A stretch of 64,000 nucleotides of DNA from Maribacter sp. HTCC2170 (GTDB taxonomy: Bacteria; Bacteroidota; Bacteroidia; Flavobacteriales; Flavobacteriaceae), in the NCBI RefSeq assembly GCF_000153165.2, contig NC_014472.1:1919501-1983500 (forward strand). Reading direction: 5' to 3'. Shown here piece by piece: positions 29,230 to 37,764 of this stretch; position 1 is the first letter of the stretch, and each line of letters starts with the position of its first letter. Made by a program: the position numbers and the translations under genes. The notes beneath the pieces are model-generated. The model searched no databases. It was not told the DNA's origin and saw only the letters and a program-made list of their open reading frames with translations.

Positions 29230-29706
29230 CTACTTAATAAGCTCTTGTATTTTACTGTACACCATATGACTCTCCCAGCCGCGATATAAAAGATAGTCAG
29301 CCAGTTTTCTTTTCTTTTTTTGAATATTAGTTTCTGTAATTGCTTCCAACCGCTTTTTGGCCAGCTGATTAAATGTTTCTATATATAAATCATCATCTAT
29401 CTCTTTGAGGGCAATCTTAATATTGTATTTGGTAATGTTTCGTTGTTTTAACTCATTTGTAATACGTACTCTGCCCCATTTTTTGATTTTGAACTTCCCC
29501 CTGGAAAAGCTTTTGGAAAATCGTTCTTCATTCAAATAATTCTCTTGGATTAAATGACCTACTATATGGTCAATAGCCTCGGGAATCATTCGCATTCCGC
29601 GAAGTTTGGTAACAACGTCTTTATGACAACGGTCCTGATAGGCACAATAATGTTCCAGTTTTTTGGTGGCCTCATTGAGGGTATATGTTGATAATTTTTG
29701 ATACAA
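29230..29706 (-). CDS. recX: Regulatory protein RecX
   Basis: A 158-residue RecX family protein that modulates RecA filaments. It is made of three-helix repeats: AYQDRCHKDVVTKLRGM, YLNEERFSKSFSRGKFKIKKWG with RITNELKQRNI, and the terminal KRKLADYLLYRGWESHMVYSKI repeat. The only usable start is TTG at 29704-29706. It ends nine bases from the convergent JmjC-like gene and lies 18 bases downstream of the DUF3667 gene, so it is probably cotranscribed with that gene. recA is not in the window. Confidence 0.9.
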   Translation of the reverse strand: MYQKLSTYTLNEATKKLEHYCAYQDRCHKDVVTKLRGMRMIPEAIDHIVGHLIQENYLNEERFSKSFSRGKFKIKKWGRVRITNELKQRNITKYNIKIALKEIDDDLYIETFNQLAKKRLEAITETNIQKKKRKLADYLLYRGWESHMVYSKIQELIK

Positions 29707-29724
29707 AATAAACTTGGTCTTATA

Positions 29725-30525
29725 TTATTTTGAACTAAAATAAGCATAGCCAATACCTATGGCAAATCCCATAATTCCTAGTGCTATTATAACAACGAAA
29801 AGTATTGCTAGAAAAAAAATGAATTTAATTATAGACTGTCCTATAGAGAGCTTATATAGCTTGCCATAGGCATAGCAGTAAAAAAACATTAGGCATAGCA
29901 AAGAAATACTATATAGAAAAGGAGAGGTATTTATAGCAACTAAGAAAAATATGGAAGAAAGAAAAAAGCTAAACCCTTGAATATATGTAGTTACAGTTAA
30001 ATGTTCAGCATAATTATATGGTTTTCGATATACCAAGAAGGCAATAAACGCATATAAAGGCAAGAGCAAAAGGCTGATAATGTTGAAGAATTTCAAAAAT
30101 CCTTTTTGAATTTTTTCATTTAATTCTAAGCTTTCCTTTTGGAGTTCAACTGACTTGTATTGTCCACCTATATTTTCTGCCATCCATTCGTTTTGCACTT
30201 TGGCCGCATCCAAGGAGATCTTTAGATATTCCTCATCGAATGTGTTGAAAATAAATATGGATATGGCCATGCCTATGGCAAAAAAAGTAATTGGATTCGT
30301 ATATTTTTTACGTATACCATCCAAGTAATCCCCTAGAATTTCTTGTGGTGCTGTAATGAGTTTTCGAATAGTCAAAAAGAATTTATTGTCCCAACCAAAG
30401 ACGTTTTGAGTAACATCAGACCATAAATTTTTAACTGATAATCTTTCGGTTATTACTTTGGCGCCACAGCTATCACAAAATTTGGAAGCCTCGGAAATGG
30501 AGGTTTGACAATTTTTACAAATCAT
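29725..30525 (-). CDS. DUF3667 membrane protein with zinc ribbon
   Basis: A 266-residue protein typical of Bacteroidota. The N-terminus has two CxxC pairs (CKNCQ and CDSCG) forming a zinc ribbon. The DUF3667 core follows (LRKLITAPQEILGDYLDGI-type segment, here TIRKLITAPQEILGDYLDG), then KYTNPITFFAIGMAISIFIF and four more hydrophobic helices. Function is unknown; an inner-membrane position with a cytoplasmic N-terminus is expected. It is upstream of recX and begins about 65 bases beyond the terminator that closes rng. Confidence 0.82.
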   Translation of the reverse strand: MICKNCQTSISEASKFCDSCGAKVITERLSVKNLWSDVTQNVFGWDNKFFLTIRKLITAPQEILGDYLDGIRKKYTNPITFFAIGMAISIFIFNTFDEEYLKISLDAAKVQNEWMAENIGGQYKSVELQKESLELNEKIQKGFLKFFNIISLLLLPLYAFIAFLVYRKPYNYAEHLTVTTYIQGFSFFLSSIFFLVAINTSPFLYSISLLCLMFFYCYAYGKLYKLSIGQSIIKFIFFLAILFVVIIALGIMGFAIGIGYAYFSSK

Positions 30526-30590
30526 TTATTAATGGTTGGTATTGGATGTTTGGGTTAAAGTAGTAAAAAAAGAGGAAATGGTATGAACAA

Positions 30591-30622
30591 AAAAAGCGAC
30601 TCCATTTCTGAAGTCGCTTTTT
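30591..30622 (-). terminator. Terminator after rng
   Basis: Arms AAAAAGCGACT and AGTCGCTTTTT with a ten-base loop. It lies 95 bases past the rng stop and upstream of the DUF3667 gene; the A- and T-flanks allow it to work in either direction. Confidence 0.8.
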
Positions 30623-30716
30623 ATTATTTACATCTTTGTTTAAAAGACCCGTCACTTTGTTCAGGGTTAGTTCGAAAATCTAATTTTTCTGCAAAAGCAG
30701 TAAAACTAGTATCTCA

Positions 30717-32264
30717 CTAATATATGGTTTTACCGTCTTTATTCTTAAAACGATATTCTAGATACGTGTATGCATCCCTAGGTTGAATCTTGATCCATTT
30801 TTTGTGTTCCATAAACCATTTAGAACGTATTGATGGAAAACCTTTGGTTATATATGCCGCAATAAAAGGATGTAAGTTCAGTGTGATCTTACTGTCCTTC
30901 TTAGGGCCTTTCAAAAGTTTTTCAAGGTCAACATTTATTTTGTCTATTAAAACAATTGGAGCTTCTACCTCCATACCCGACCTGTTAGGATCTTGTTCTG
31001 TTGTTTTAATATTCATTTCAGGACGTACCCGTTGTCTGGTTATCTGTACAAGACCAAATTTACTTGGTGGCAAAATTTTATGTTTGGCCCTATCATCTTT
31101 CATTTCATCTCTTAGATGATCAAAAAGTTTTCTTCGGTGAGGCGCTTTTACCATATCTATAAAATCGATAACGATAATTCCTCCCATGTCCCTCAAACGC
31201 AATTGTCTTGCGATTTCAGAAGCCGATAACATATTTACCTCCAGTGCAGTATCTTCTTGATTTTTGGCTTTGTTAGAACGGTTACCGCTATTCACGTCGA
31301 TAACATGAAGTGCTTCAGTATGTTCTATTATCAAGTACGCTCCTTTACTCATTGAAGCTGTACGACCAAAAGAAGTTTTTATTTGTCTTTCTATCCCGAA
31401 TTTTTCAAAAATCGGAACCGAAGAACTATATAACTTCACAATAGATTCTTTGCCTGGGGCAATTTCCTGTACATAATCCTTAACCTGATTATAAAGCGTC
31501 TCATCATCAACTTGTATTCCTGTAAACGAATCGTTGAAGATGTCCCTTAAAATACTTGAGGCTCTATTGAGCTCAACCAAGACTTTGGAAGGGGTTGGAG
31601 CTTTATACAATTTCTTACACATTGCTGACCATTTGTCCAGCAAGTTTTCTAGATCTTTATCTAACTCTGCGACTTTCTTGCCCTCTGCAACTGTTCGGAT
31701 GATTACACCAAATCCTTTTGGCTTAATGCTCTTTACGAGCCTTTTTAGCCTGTCTTTTTCTTCTTTACTCCCAATCTTTTGTGAGACTGAAACACGTTCG
31801 GAAAAAGGCACCATGACCAAATAACGTCCGGCTAATGAAAGCTCAGAACTTATCCTTGGTCCTTTGGTAGAAATGGGTTCCTTAACAATTTGTACTAATA
31901 AGGATTGATTTGATTTTATGACATCATTTATGCTGCCATGCTTATCAATATCTTTTTCTAGCGGAAAGTTTTTTAGAGAGTAATCTCTAAGCTTTCCAGT
32001 GCTCACTTGTTTAATGAATTTAAGCATTGTGGATAATTGCGGCCCAAGGTCATGGTAATGCAGAAAAGCATCTTTCTCATAACCTACATTTACAAAGGCT
32101 GCGTTAAGACCGGTAACTGGTTTTCTGACTTTGGCCAAAAATATATCGCCAACCGAAAAGTCGTTGTTGTCTTCCTCTTTGTGTAATTCAGTGAGTTTCC
32201 CTTCTTTTAGTAAGGCAAAATCGACGGCGTCAGAACTAGATCTTACGATTAATTCTCTATTCAC
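30717..32264 (-). CDS. rng: Ribonuclease G
   Basis: A 515-residue endoribonuclease of the RNase E/G family that acts in rRNA 5' maturation and mRNA decay. An S1 domain at about 38-120 (VGDIFLAKVRKPVTGLNAAF, VNVGYEKDAFLHY), the catalytic DNase-I-like region with the metal-binding Asp residues in ALHVIDVNSG and GGIIVIDFIDM, and the RQRVRPEMNI segment are present. The long C-terminal scaffold of RNase E is missing, which supports RNase G. The start is GTG. HU and a 29-residue basic protein lie just upstream on the same strand. Confidence 0.95.
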   Translation of the reverse strand: MNRELIVRSSSDAVDFALLKEGKLTELHKEEDNNDFSVGDIFLAKVRKPVTGLNAAFVNVGYEKDAFLHYHDLGPQLSTMLKFIKQVSTGKLRDYSLKNFPLEKDIDKHGSINDVIKSNQSLLVQIVKEPISTKGPRISSELSLAGRYLVMVPFSERVSVSQKIGSKEEKDRLKRLVKSIKPKGFGVIIRTVAEGKKVAELDKDLENLLDKWSAMCKKLYKAPTPSKVLVELNRASSILRDIFNDSFTGIQVDDETLYNQVKDYVQEIAPGKESIVKLYSSSVPIFEKFGIERQIKTSFGRTASMSKGAYLIIEHTEALHVIDVNSGNRSNKAKNQEDTALEVNMLSASEIARQLRLRDMGGIIVIDFIDMVKAPHRRKLFDHLRDEMKDDRAKHKILPPSKFGLVQITRQRVRPEMNIKTTEQDPNRSGMEVEAPIVLIDKINVDLEKLLKGPKKDSKITLNLHPFIAAYITKGFPSIRSKWFMEHKKWIKIQPRDAYTYLEYRFKNKDGKTIY

Positions 32265-32390
32265 CTGATTTTATTTATATCTGTTCATCTCTAATTAGAT
32301 TGAACAAATAGATTAAACAATAGTAATTACAGGTTGTATAAACCCGTCGAAATTCTTTTTAGAATTTCTATGTCAATGAACGTATTAAAC

Positions 32391-32420
32391 GAAAAAGTAG
32401 TTGAAAACAACTACTTTTTC
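32391..32420 (-). terminator. Terminator overlapping the end of the 29-aa gene
   Basis: A perfect 13-bp stem (GAAAAAGTAGTTG and its complement) with a four-base loop. On the minus strand it includes the last three codons and the stop of the small basic protein gene and ends in a T-run. Confidence 0.88.
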
Positions 32421-32500
32421 TTGTGTCGGTTAGCTCTTCTACGCTTCTTGCGCTTATGGGTAGCTACCTTATGTCTTTTTCTTTTCTTACCACTCGGCAT
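32411..32500 (-). CDS. 29-residue highly basic small protein
   Basis: An ATG frame encodes a 29-residue protein beginning MPSGKKRKRHKVATHKRKKR and ending HKKK. About 60 percent of residues are Lys, Arg or His. I recall near-identical tiny proteins in many Bacteroidota genomes at this site between HU and rng, which argues for a real and conserved gene. The composition is that of an RNA-binding, ribosome-associated protein such as the Thx type, but I cannot assign a ribosomal name. Its stop codon is built into the stem of its own terminator, so translation of the final codons could interfere with termination. Confidence 0.75.
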   Translation of the reverse strand: MPSGKKRKRHKVATHKRKKRRRANRHKKK

Positions 32501-32527
32501 AAAGTTCTTATTTTAAAGATTATTATA

Positions 32528-32818
32528 TTATTTTACTTGAACGTTGCTCTTTACTCCTTCTACAAAAACCTTTGCTGGTTTAAATGCCGGAATGTTATGC
32601 GCCGGTATTTTAATAGTAGTGTTTTTAGAGATGTTTCTACCAGTTTTTTCTGCTCTGGTCTTTATGATAAAACTACCAAATCCTCTTAGGTAAACATTGT
32701 CACCACTTTCCAAAGAAGTTTTCACCTCTTCCATAAAGGATTCAACAGTTGCTTGTACATCTCCTTTTTCAATTCCCAGCTTGTCTGAGATTTTCGATAC
32801 AATTTCCGCTTTCGTCAT
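32528..32818 (-). CDS. HU/IHF family DNA-binding protein
   Basis: A 96-residue nucleoid protein. The helical dimerisation part TKAEIVSKISDKLGIEKGDV and the strand signature GDNVYLRGFGSFIIKTRAEKTGRN (split here as GDNVYLRGFGSFIIK and TRAEKTGRN) are canonical, followed by the arm IKIPAHNIPAFKPAKVF with the intercalating Pro. It has its own -7 element (TATATTTG on the minus strand at 32856-32863). The small basic protein gene starts 28 bases downstream. Confidence 0.95.
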   Translation of the reverse strand: MTKAEIVSKISDKLGIEKGDVQATVESFMEEVKTSLESGDNVYLRGFGSFIIKTRAEKTGRNISKNTTIKIPAHNIPAFKPAKVFVEGVKSNVQVK

Positions 32819-32855
32819 CTTGAGTATTATATTTTCTGTATGTTTTTTCGGCTTG

Positions 32856-32863
32856 CAAATATA
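32856..32863 (-). promoter_or_regulatory. -7 promoter element for the HU gene
   Basis: TATATTTG on the minus strand, an exact TAnnTTTG match 37 bases before the HU ATG. A -33 TTG at the usual spacing is not clear. Confidence 0.5.
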
Positions 32864-32917
32864 TAAATTAAATTCAATCTTTTGCTCTAAACAACTAATT
32901 TTAAGTATATAAACAGC

Positions 32918-32925
32918 TACTTTTG
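32918..32925 (+). promoter_or_regulatory. -7 promoter element for mutY
   Basis: TACTTTTG, an exact TAnnTTTG match 19 bases before the mutY ATG. Confidence 0.45.
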
Positions 32926-32944
32926 GCCATTAGTATTCGAGTAC

Positions 32945-33982
32945 ATGATTTTTTCCCAAAAAATTCTTCATTGGTATGCCCAAAATAAGCGAAATCTGCC
33001 CTGGCGAAGCACGAAGGATCCTTATAGGATTTGGCTATCTGAAATCATGCTGCAACAGACCAGGGTATCACAAGGATTGCCATATTATTTAAAATTTACC
33101 GAACATTTTCCTACGGTTAATGAGTTGGCCGGAGCATCTGAAGAACAGGTGTTAAAACTATGGCAAGGATTGGGATATTATTCTAGAGCAAGAAACCTAC
33201 ACACAACAGCAAAAACTGTGGTCAACGAATATCATGGAAAATTCCCTAATACCTATATAGAACTGTTGAAGCTTAAAGGTGTTGGAGACTACACCGCAAG
33301 TGCTATTGCATCAATTTGTTTTGATGAGCCCGAACCCGTGGTTGATGGAAATGTTTATAGAGTACTTTCTAGATATTTTGGAGTAGATATTCCTATAAAT
33401 GGCACCAAAGGAGTGAAGTATTTCAAGGAATTGGCAAAGGAGGTTATGAATGTTGAAAATATCAGGGATTACAACCAAGGTATTATGGAGTTTGGGGCCA
33501 TTCAATGTGCCCCAAAGAATCCAGATTGTTCTGTCTGCCCGTTAAATGAAGGTTGTGTTGCACTTAAAAAGAATATAATTAAGGAGTTGCCTATCAAAAT
33601 AAATAAAACCAAAATAAAAAATCGATATTTTAATTATTTGGTGTTCCTTGATGCAAATAATAGAACGTTGTTACGACAGAGAAAAGGTAAGGGCATTTGG
33701 CAAAACCTCTGGGAGTTTCCTTTGTTGGAGACAAATGGAAAAATCAATATTGATGAATTGGGAGGCAAACATCATAATGTTGTATCACTGAATGAAGCCC
33801 CTAAGATATATGAGTTCAATCAAGAGGATATTGTTCATAAACTTTCACATCAACACCTACATACAAAGTTTTGGATATTAAAAACTAAAACGAAGTTTAA
33901 AGACGGGATTGGGTTTAACGAATTGGACAAATTCCCGGTACCTGTTTTAATTGCAGATTTTATAAAAACATTTAAAATTTAG
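32945..33982 (+). CDS. mutY: A/G-specific adenine glycosylase
   Basis: A 345-residue base-excision-repair glycosylase that removes adenine opposite 8-oxoguanine. WLSEIMLQQTRV carries the catalytic Glu. The helix-hairpin-helix is LKLKGVGDYTASAIASI, the catalytic Asp is in VVDGNVYRVLSR, and the 4Fe-4S cluster is CAPKNPDCSVCPLNEGC (C-x6-C-x2-C-x5-C). The C-terminal MutT-like 8-oxoG recognition domain runs from about 215 to the end. It heads the flavobacterial block mutY-ssb-gldE-gldD. Confidence 0.96.
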   Translation: MIFSQKILHWYAQNKRNLPWRSTKDPYRIWLSEIMLQQTRVSQGLPYYLKFTEHFPTVNELAGASEEQVLKLWQGLGYYSRARNLHTTAKTVVNEYHGKFPNTYIELLKLKGVGDYTASAIASICFDEPEPVVDGNVYRVLSRYFGVDIPINGTKGVKYFKELAKEVMNVENIRDYNQGIMEFGAIQCAPKNPDCSVCPLNEGCVALKKNIIKELPIKINKTKIKNRYFNYLVFLDANNRTLLRQRKGKGIWQNLWEFPLLETNGKINIDELGGKHHNVVSLNEAPKIYEFNQEDIVHKLSHQHLHTKFWILKTKTKFKDGIGFNELDKFPVPVLIADFIKTFKI

Positions 33983-33990
33983 TACTTTTG
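33983..33990 (+). promoter_or_regulatory. -7 promoter element for ssb
   Basis: TACTTTTG directly after the mutY stop and 17 bases before the ssb ATG, so ssb may have its own start site as well as read-through from mutY. Confidence 0.4.
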
Positions 33991-34007
33991 ACCATTAGAC
34001 AAAAATT

Positions 34008-34472
34008 ATGAGCGGAACATTGAACAAAGTAATGCTGATTGGGCATTTAGGAGACGAAGTGAAAATGCACTATTTTGAAGGCGGAGGGAGTATAGGTAGA
34101 TTTCCTATAGCTACCAACGAAACGTATACAAGTAAGCAAACAGGCGAACGTGTAACCAATACAGATTGGCATAATATTGTCGTAAGAAATAAGGCCGCGG
34201 AAATTTGTGAAAAATATCTTAGCAAAGGCGACAAGGTTTATGTTGAAGGCCGATTAAAAAACAGGCAATGGCAAGGCGAAGATGGTAATACTAGGTACAC
34301 TACCGAGGTGCATGTTCAAGACTTTACTTTCTTGTCTACCAAAAAAGAAAGTATGGCAAATGCTCAGTCTAGTGGTCAGCCTCAACAACCTGTGCAACCT
34401 CAAGCACCTACCAAAGCTACTGAACCAACTGCCGCTGTAGAACCTGAGCAGGATGATGATTTACCATTTTAG
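34008..34472 (+). CDS. ssb: Single-stranded DNA-binding protein
   Basis: A 154-residue SSB: OB fold at 1-108 (LNKVMLIGHLGDEVKM, TDWHNIVVRNKAAEICEKYL, KGDKVYVEGRL), a disordered Gln/Pro-rich linker, and the acidic tail ending DDDLPF that recruits repair and replication partners. It lies 25 bases after mutY and 25 before gldE. Confidence 0.97.
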   Translation: MSGTLNKVMLIGHLGDEVKMHYFEGGGSIGRFPIATNETYTSKQTGERVTNTDWHNIVVRNKAAEICEKYLSKGDKVYVEGRLKNRQWQGEDGNTRYTTEVHVQDFTFLSTKKESMANAQSSGQPQQPVQPQAPTKATEPTAAVEPEQDDDLPF

Positions 34473-34497
34473 ACAATTTAAATCAAAAATATAACTA

Positions 34498-35826
34498 TTG
34501 GACCCTGACCCTCTTAGTTTTTTTCTGAGTTTTATGGCTTTCGATAGTGCGTTTATACTCAAAATTTGTGTCCTTCTACTTTTATTGCTTTGTTCCGCAT
34601 TGATTTCTGGCGCTGAAGTCGCTTTTTTTGGCCTTTCACCAACAGACATCAACGCGATTGAACAGAAAAAGACAGCTAGAGGTAACATTGTAATTAAGTT
34701 GTTAGACCGCCCTAGGAAGTTGTTGGCAACAATATTAATAGGGAATAATGCCATTAATATTGGCGTGGTTTTACTTTTTAATGTTATTGGTGACACCTTG
34801 TTCTCGGATATAAATTATCAATTATTCAATTTTATTTCTGTCCGTTTTTTACTTGAAGTTGTTGTAGCAACTTTCCTAATATTAATGTTCGGTGAGATAT
34901 TACCTAAAGTATATGCTAATAGAAATAGAATGAGTTTTGCCCTTTTTATGGCATACCCATTAAAAGCCCTTGATTTTCTTTTTGCCCCATTAAGTTTGCC
35001 CATGCGCTATGGGACCATTTTTTTGAACAACAAACTAGGTAAATATAAATCGAACTTAAGTGTGGACCACTTATCACAGGCTTTGGAACTAACCTCTGAG
35101 GGCGATACTACGAAAGAGGAACAAAAGCTTTTGGAAGGGATTGTTTCTTTCGGGAATACCGATACCAAACAAGTGATGAGGCCGCGCATTGATTTATTCG
35201 CTTTAAGCGAAGACATGAAATTCTTGGATGTTTTAGATGAGATAAAAACCCAAGGCTATTCAAGAATACCTGTGTTCTCAGAAAATATGGACAATGTTTT
35301 GGGCGTCCTATACGTGAAAGATCTTTTACCATATATTGACCGCAAGACCTTCAACTGGATTTCGTTGATAAGAGAACCTTATTTTGTGCCAGAGAACAAA
35401 AAACTTGATGACTTATTATTGGAGTTTCAGGAAAAGAAAAACCACTTGGCGGTAGTTGTTGATGAGTATGGAGGAACTTCAGGTATTGTCACTTTAGAGG
35501 ATATTATTGAAGAAATTGTAGGCGATATTAGCGACGAGTTTGATGATGAGGATTTGGTGTACTCAAAACTAGATGATTTCAACTACGTTTTTGAAGGAAA
35601 AACGGCTTTGAAAGATTTTTATAGAGTGGTCAAAATTGATGATGAAGAAGATTTTGAGGAACAAAAAGGAGAATCAGAGACCATTGCAGGATTTGTTCTG
35701 GAAATTGCCGGAAACTTTCCTAGAAAAGGAGAAAAAGTGACATTTAAAAACTATGTTTTTATTGTAGAAAGTTTGGATAAAAAGAGATTAAAACAAATAA
35801 AAGTGATTTTGCCAAATGAGAGTTAA
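34498..35826 (+). CDS. gldE: Gliding motility-associated protein GldE (CNNM/CBS transporter-like)
   Basis: A 442-residue membrane protein. Residues 15-190 are the CNNM/DUF21 domain with four hydrophobic helices (LISGAEVAFFGLSPTD, LIGNNAINIGVV, FGEILPKVYANRN). Two CBS domains at about 210-330 (MRPRIDLFALSED; VVVDEYGGTSGIVTLEDIIE) and a C-terminal CorC/HlyC domain follow. Its place directly before gldD and after mutY-ssb is the flavobacterial gldE position. In Flavobacterium it supports GldD. The start is TTG at 34498, giving a conserved MDPDP opening; the next ATG is at 34534. gldD overlaps its end by 11 bases. Confidence 0.9.
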   Translation: MDPDPLSFFLSFMAFDSAFILKICVLLLLLLCSALISGAEVAFFGLSPTDINAIEQKKTARGNIVIKLLDRPRKLLATILIGNNAINIGVVLLFNVIGDTLFSDINYQLFNFISVRFLLEVVVATFLILMFGEILPKVYANRNRMSFALFMAYPLKALDFLFAPLSLPMRYGTIFLNNKLGKYKSNLSVDHLSQALELTSEGDTTKEEQKLLEGIVSFGNTDTKQVMRPRIDLFALSEDMKFLDVLDEIKTQGYSRIPVFSENMDNVLGVLYVKDLLPYIDRKTFNWISLIREPYFVPENKKLDDLLLEFQEKKNHLAVVVDEYGGTSGIVTLEDIIEEIVGDISDEFDDEDLVYSKLDDFNYVFEGKTALKDFYRVVKIDDEEDFEEQKGESETIAGFVLEIAGNFPRKGEKVTFKNYVFIVESLDKKRLKQIKVILPNES

Positions 35827-36376
35827 GTGCCTATATCCTATAATAATTATACTCTTGTTCATTTCTGGGTGCAAAGAAGAAGTACTTCCTAAACCCAGGG
35901 CTATGATTAGGTTGCAGTACCCAAATAGTGAATACGGTTTAATAAACACGAAGTATTTCCAGTTCAATAAGAATTTGGTGAGCAATTTTAAACAAAAGGA
36001 CAGTAATTCCCTCATTTTGGACTACCCGACAATGAAAGGGTCTTTATTTCTTACCTATAAAAAAGTTGAAAATAATATAGATCGGTTGTTGATAGATGCC
36101 CAAAGATTATCTCTTGAACATGCCGTAAAGGCAGACGGCCCTCCACATGCTTACCCCTATGTTAATGAAGAAAATCAAGTGTATGGAGTATTTTTTGAAG
36201 TAATCGGTGATGCTGCCTCCCAAGCCCAGTTTTATGTAACCGATAGCACCAACCACTTTGTTACTGGTTCTCTATACTTCTATACCAAACCCAATTATGA
36301 TTCTATTTATCCTGCAGCCAGTTATTTACAGAATGATATCAGGGAAATCATGGAAAGTATAAAATGGAAAGAGTAA
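35816..36376 (+). CDS. gldD: Gliding motility lipoprotein GldD
   Basis: A 186-residue lipoprotein with a hydrophobic signal and lipobox ISGC (Cys19), then KPRAMIRLQYPNSEY as in GldD. GldD is essential for gliding and for type IX secretion-dependent traits in Flavobacterium; its biochemical role is not settled. Translation is coupled to gldE through the overlap. The C-terminus SYLQNDIREIMESIKWKE is typical. No other gld genes lie in the window. Confidence 0.92.
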   Translation: MRVKCLYPIIIILLFISGCKEEVLPKPRAMIRLQYPNSEYGLINTKYFQFNKNLVSNFKQKDSNSLILDYPTMKGSLFLTYKKVENNIDRLLIDAQRLSLEHAVKADGPPHAYPYVNEENQVYGVFFEVIGDAASQAQFYVTDSTNHFVTGSLYFYTKPNYDSIYPAASYLQNDIREIMESIKWKE

Positions 36377-36445
36377 TGACTTGAACAACCAAAACACTTC
36401 TAAACTTGTCTTCTTATTAGATTATTTAGCCAAAAAAGGCGCATT

Positions 36446-37279
36446 TTATTTTAACTCAAATTTAGCTGATTCAAGTAGTTTCTCACCCTCAAATATGTTG
36501 AGAATATAATTCCCTGCTTTTAACGACCCTTGAGTAATGCTGATAAAATCACAAATCTCCGAATCTTCTCCCATAAAGAGAAGCTCTATCTTTTTACTAA
36601 ATTCTTTACCCTTCTCGGTAATGGGGTTATCAATATCCTTAATGATTTTATTATCGGGTCCAATAAATTGAAAGTAAAGTACTTTTTCTTTTTTGACCAT
36701 GGTCGGGTCTGCCATGATAGCAACGCAACCTCTCAGTTTTTCCACGGTAGAGGCCTTTTCAGATTCCATTGGTTTGCCGCTATTCATTCGAAAACCAGAA
36801 CCTACAGGTTCTTTAAGTTTTAAGTAATTTATGGTTTTATGTTCATCAGTGTTTCCCAATAGTTTTTCGGCTTTTTCAATACTACTATAAATCTGCTTGC
36901 GAAGCGCCTTTACTTTCTCTTCTTCTTCGTTCAACCAAATCTGTTTTTGTTCAGTGAGCGCTTTTCCATTCAAAATCTCGTCTGAATCAAATCGACCCCC
37001 AAAACCTTGCATCCAATCCATCATCGCTTTATTTGCATCTTGAAGCATTATTCTTGCCTCTTTATATTGCAGGCCAAGTTCGGTACTATCTTCTTTAACC
37101 TTTAATTTACTGACCATTTGCCCCATTGAACTCATCTTTGGCATAACCTCATCGTGAATGGCCATTACCTTTTTCATTTGTTCATTTGAAACGTTGTCAG
37201 CGTCTTTTTTTTGCTCTTTGCATGATGAAAAATTTGCTAAAATCAATGCAAATACTAGAATACCTATAATGTTTTTCAT
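36446..37279 (-). CDS. Hypothetical lipoprotein
   Basis: A 277-residue exported protein with a hydrophobic N-terminus and lipobox FSSC (Cys20). Residues 30-150 are helical and charged with several Met residues (MKKVMAIHDEVMPKMSSMGQ, MMDWMQGFGG), followed by a beta-rich domain from about 175 to the end that resembles DUF2914-type segments. It starts one base after the stop of the heavy-metal-associated protein gene, so the two form an operon. A link to copper or other metal handling is a guess from context. Confidence 0.75.
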   Translation of the reverse strand: MKNIIGILVFALILANFSSCKEQKKDADNVSNEQMKKVMAIHDEVMPKMSSMGQMVSKLKVKEDSTELGLQYKEARIMLQDANKAMMDWMQGFGGRFDSDEILNGKALTEQKQIWLNEEEEKVKALRKQIYSSIEKAEKLLGNTDEHKTINYLKLKEPVGSGFRMNSGKPMESEKASTVEKLRGCVAIMADPTMVKKEKVLYFQFIGPDNKIIKDIDNPITEKGKEFSKKIELLFMGEDSEICDFISITQGSLKAGNYILNIFEGEKLLESAKFELK

Positions 37280-37280
37280 T

Positions 37281-37631
37281 TTATTTTTTGCTTGTGATTG
37301 TGACGTCTTTAATGGTGTAGATGTAATCTTTTACCTTGGTATCGGTGATTGTTTTTTGTATTTCTTCTGATGAGACCAATGACGGATTAAATTCGATTTT
37401 AGCCTTACCAGATTCATACTTTACCTCCGCAGCGTTAACACCTTTGATTTTGGTCAAATTAGCTTGAATGGCATCTGCACAACCCTCTTGACAAGCCATG
37501 CCCTCAATAGAAATATCGGCCATCTTGACCATGGAGGTCAAGCTTGTTTTTGATTCAGATGAGGTGATGCTTTTAGTATTTGAGCAACTGGCAATAATAA
37601 ATAGAAGTACCAGTGGGATTAATTGTTTCAT
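37281..37631 (-). CDS. Heavy-metal-associated (HMA) domain lipoprotein
   Basis: A 116-residue protein: signal with lipobox IASC (Cys16), then an HMA ferredoxin-like domain (about 36-105). The metal motif reads GMACQEGC, a CxxxC spacing instead of the usual MxCxxC; this variant is common in Bacteroidota. It is followed by KIKGVNAAEVKYESGKAKIEF. The outer position of the lipid anchor suggests it binds copper or a similar metal in the periplasm. It is the first gene of a two-gene operon, divergent from the DMT transporter. Confidence 0.85.
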   Translation of the reverse strand: MKQLIPLVLLFIIASCSNTKSITSSESKTSLTSMVKMADISIEGMACQEGCADAIQANLTKIKGVNAAEVKYESGKAKIEFNPSLVSSEEIQKTITDTKVKDYIYTIKDVTITSKK

Positions 37632-37764
37632 TTCTTTAATGATTAGTATTCAAATTTACTGAATACTTTAATATGGAATAATCATTTTTCCATATTTCAC
37701 GCGTTCACAAATTAATTGGTGATATCTCAACCTAAAACACCACATTTGTAAAAAAATATCATAG

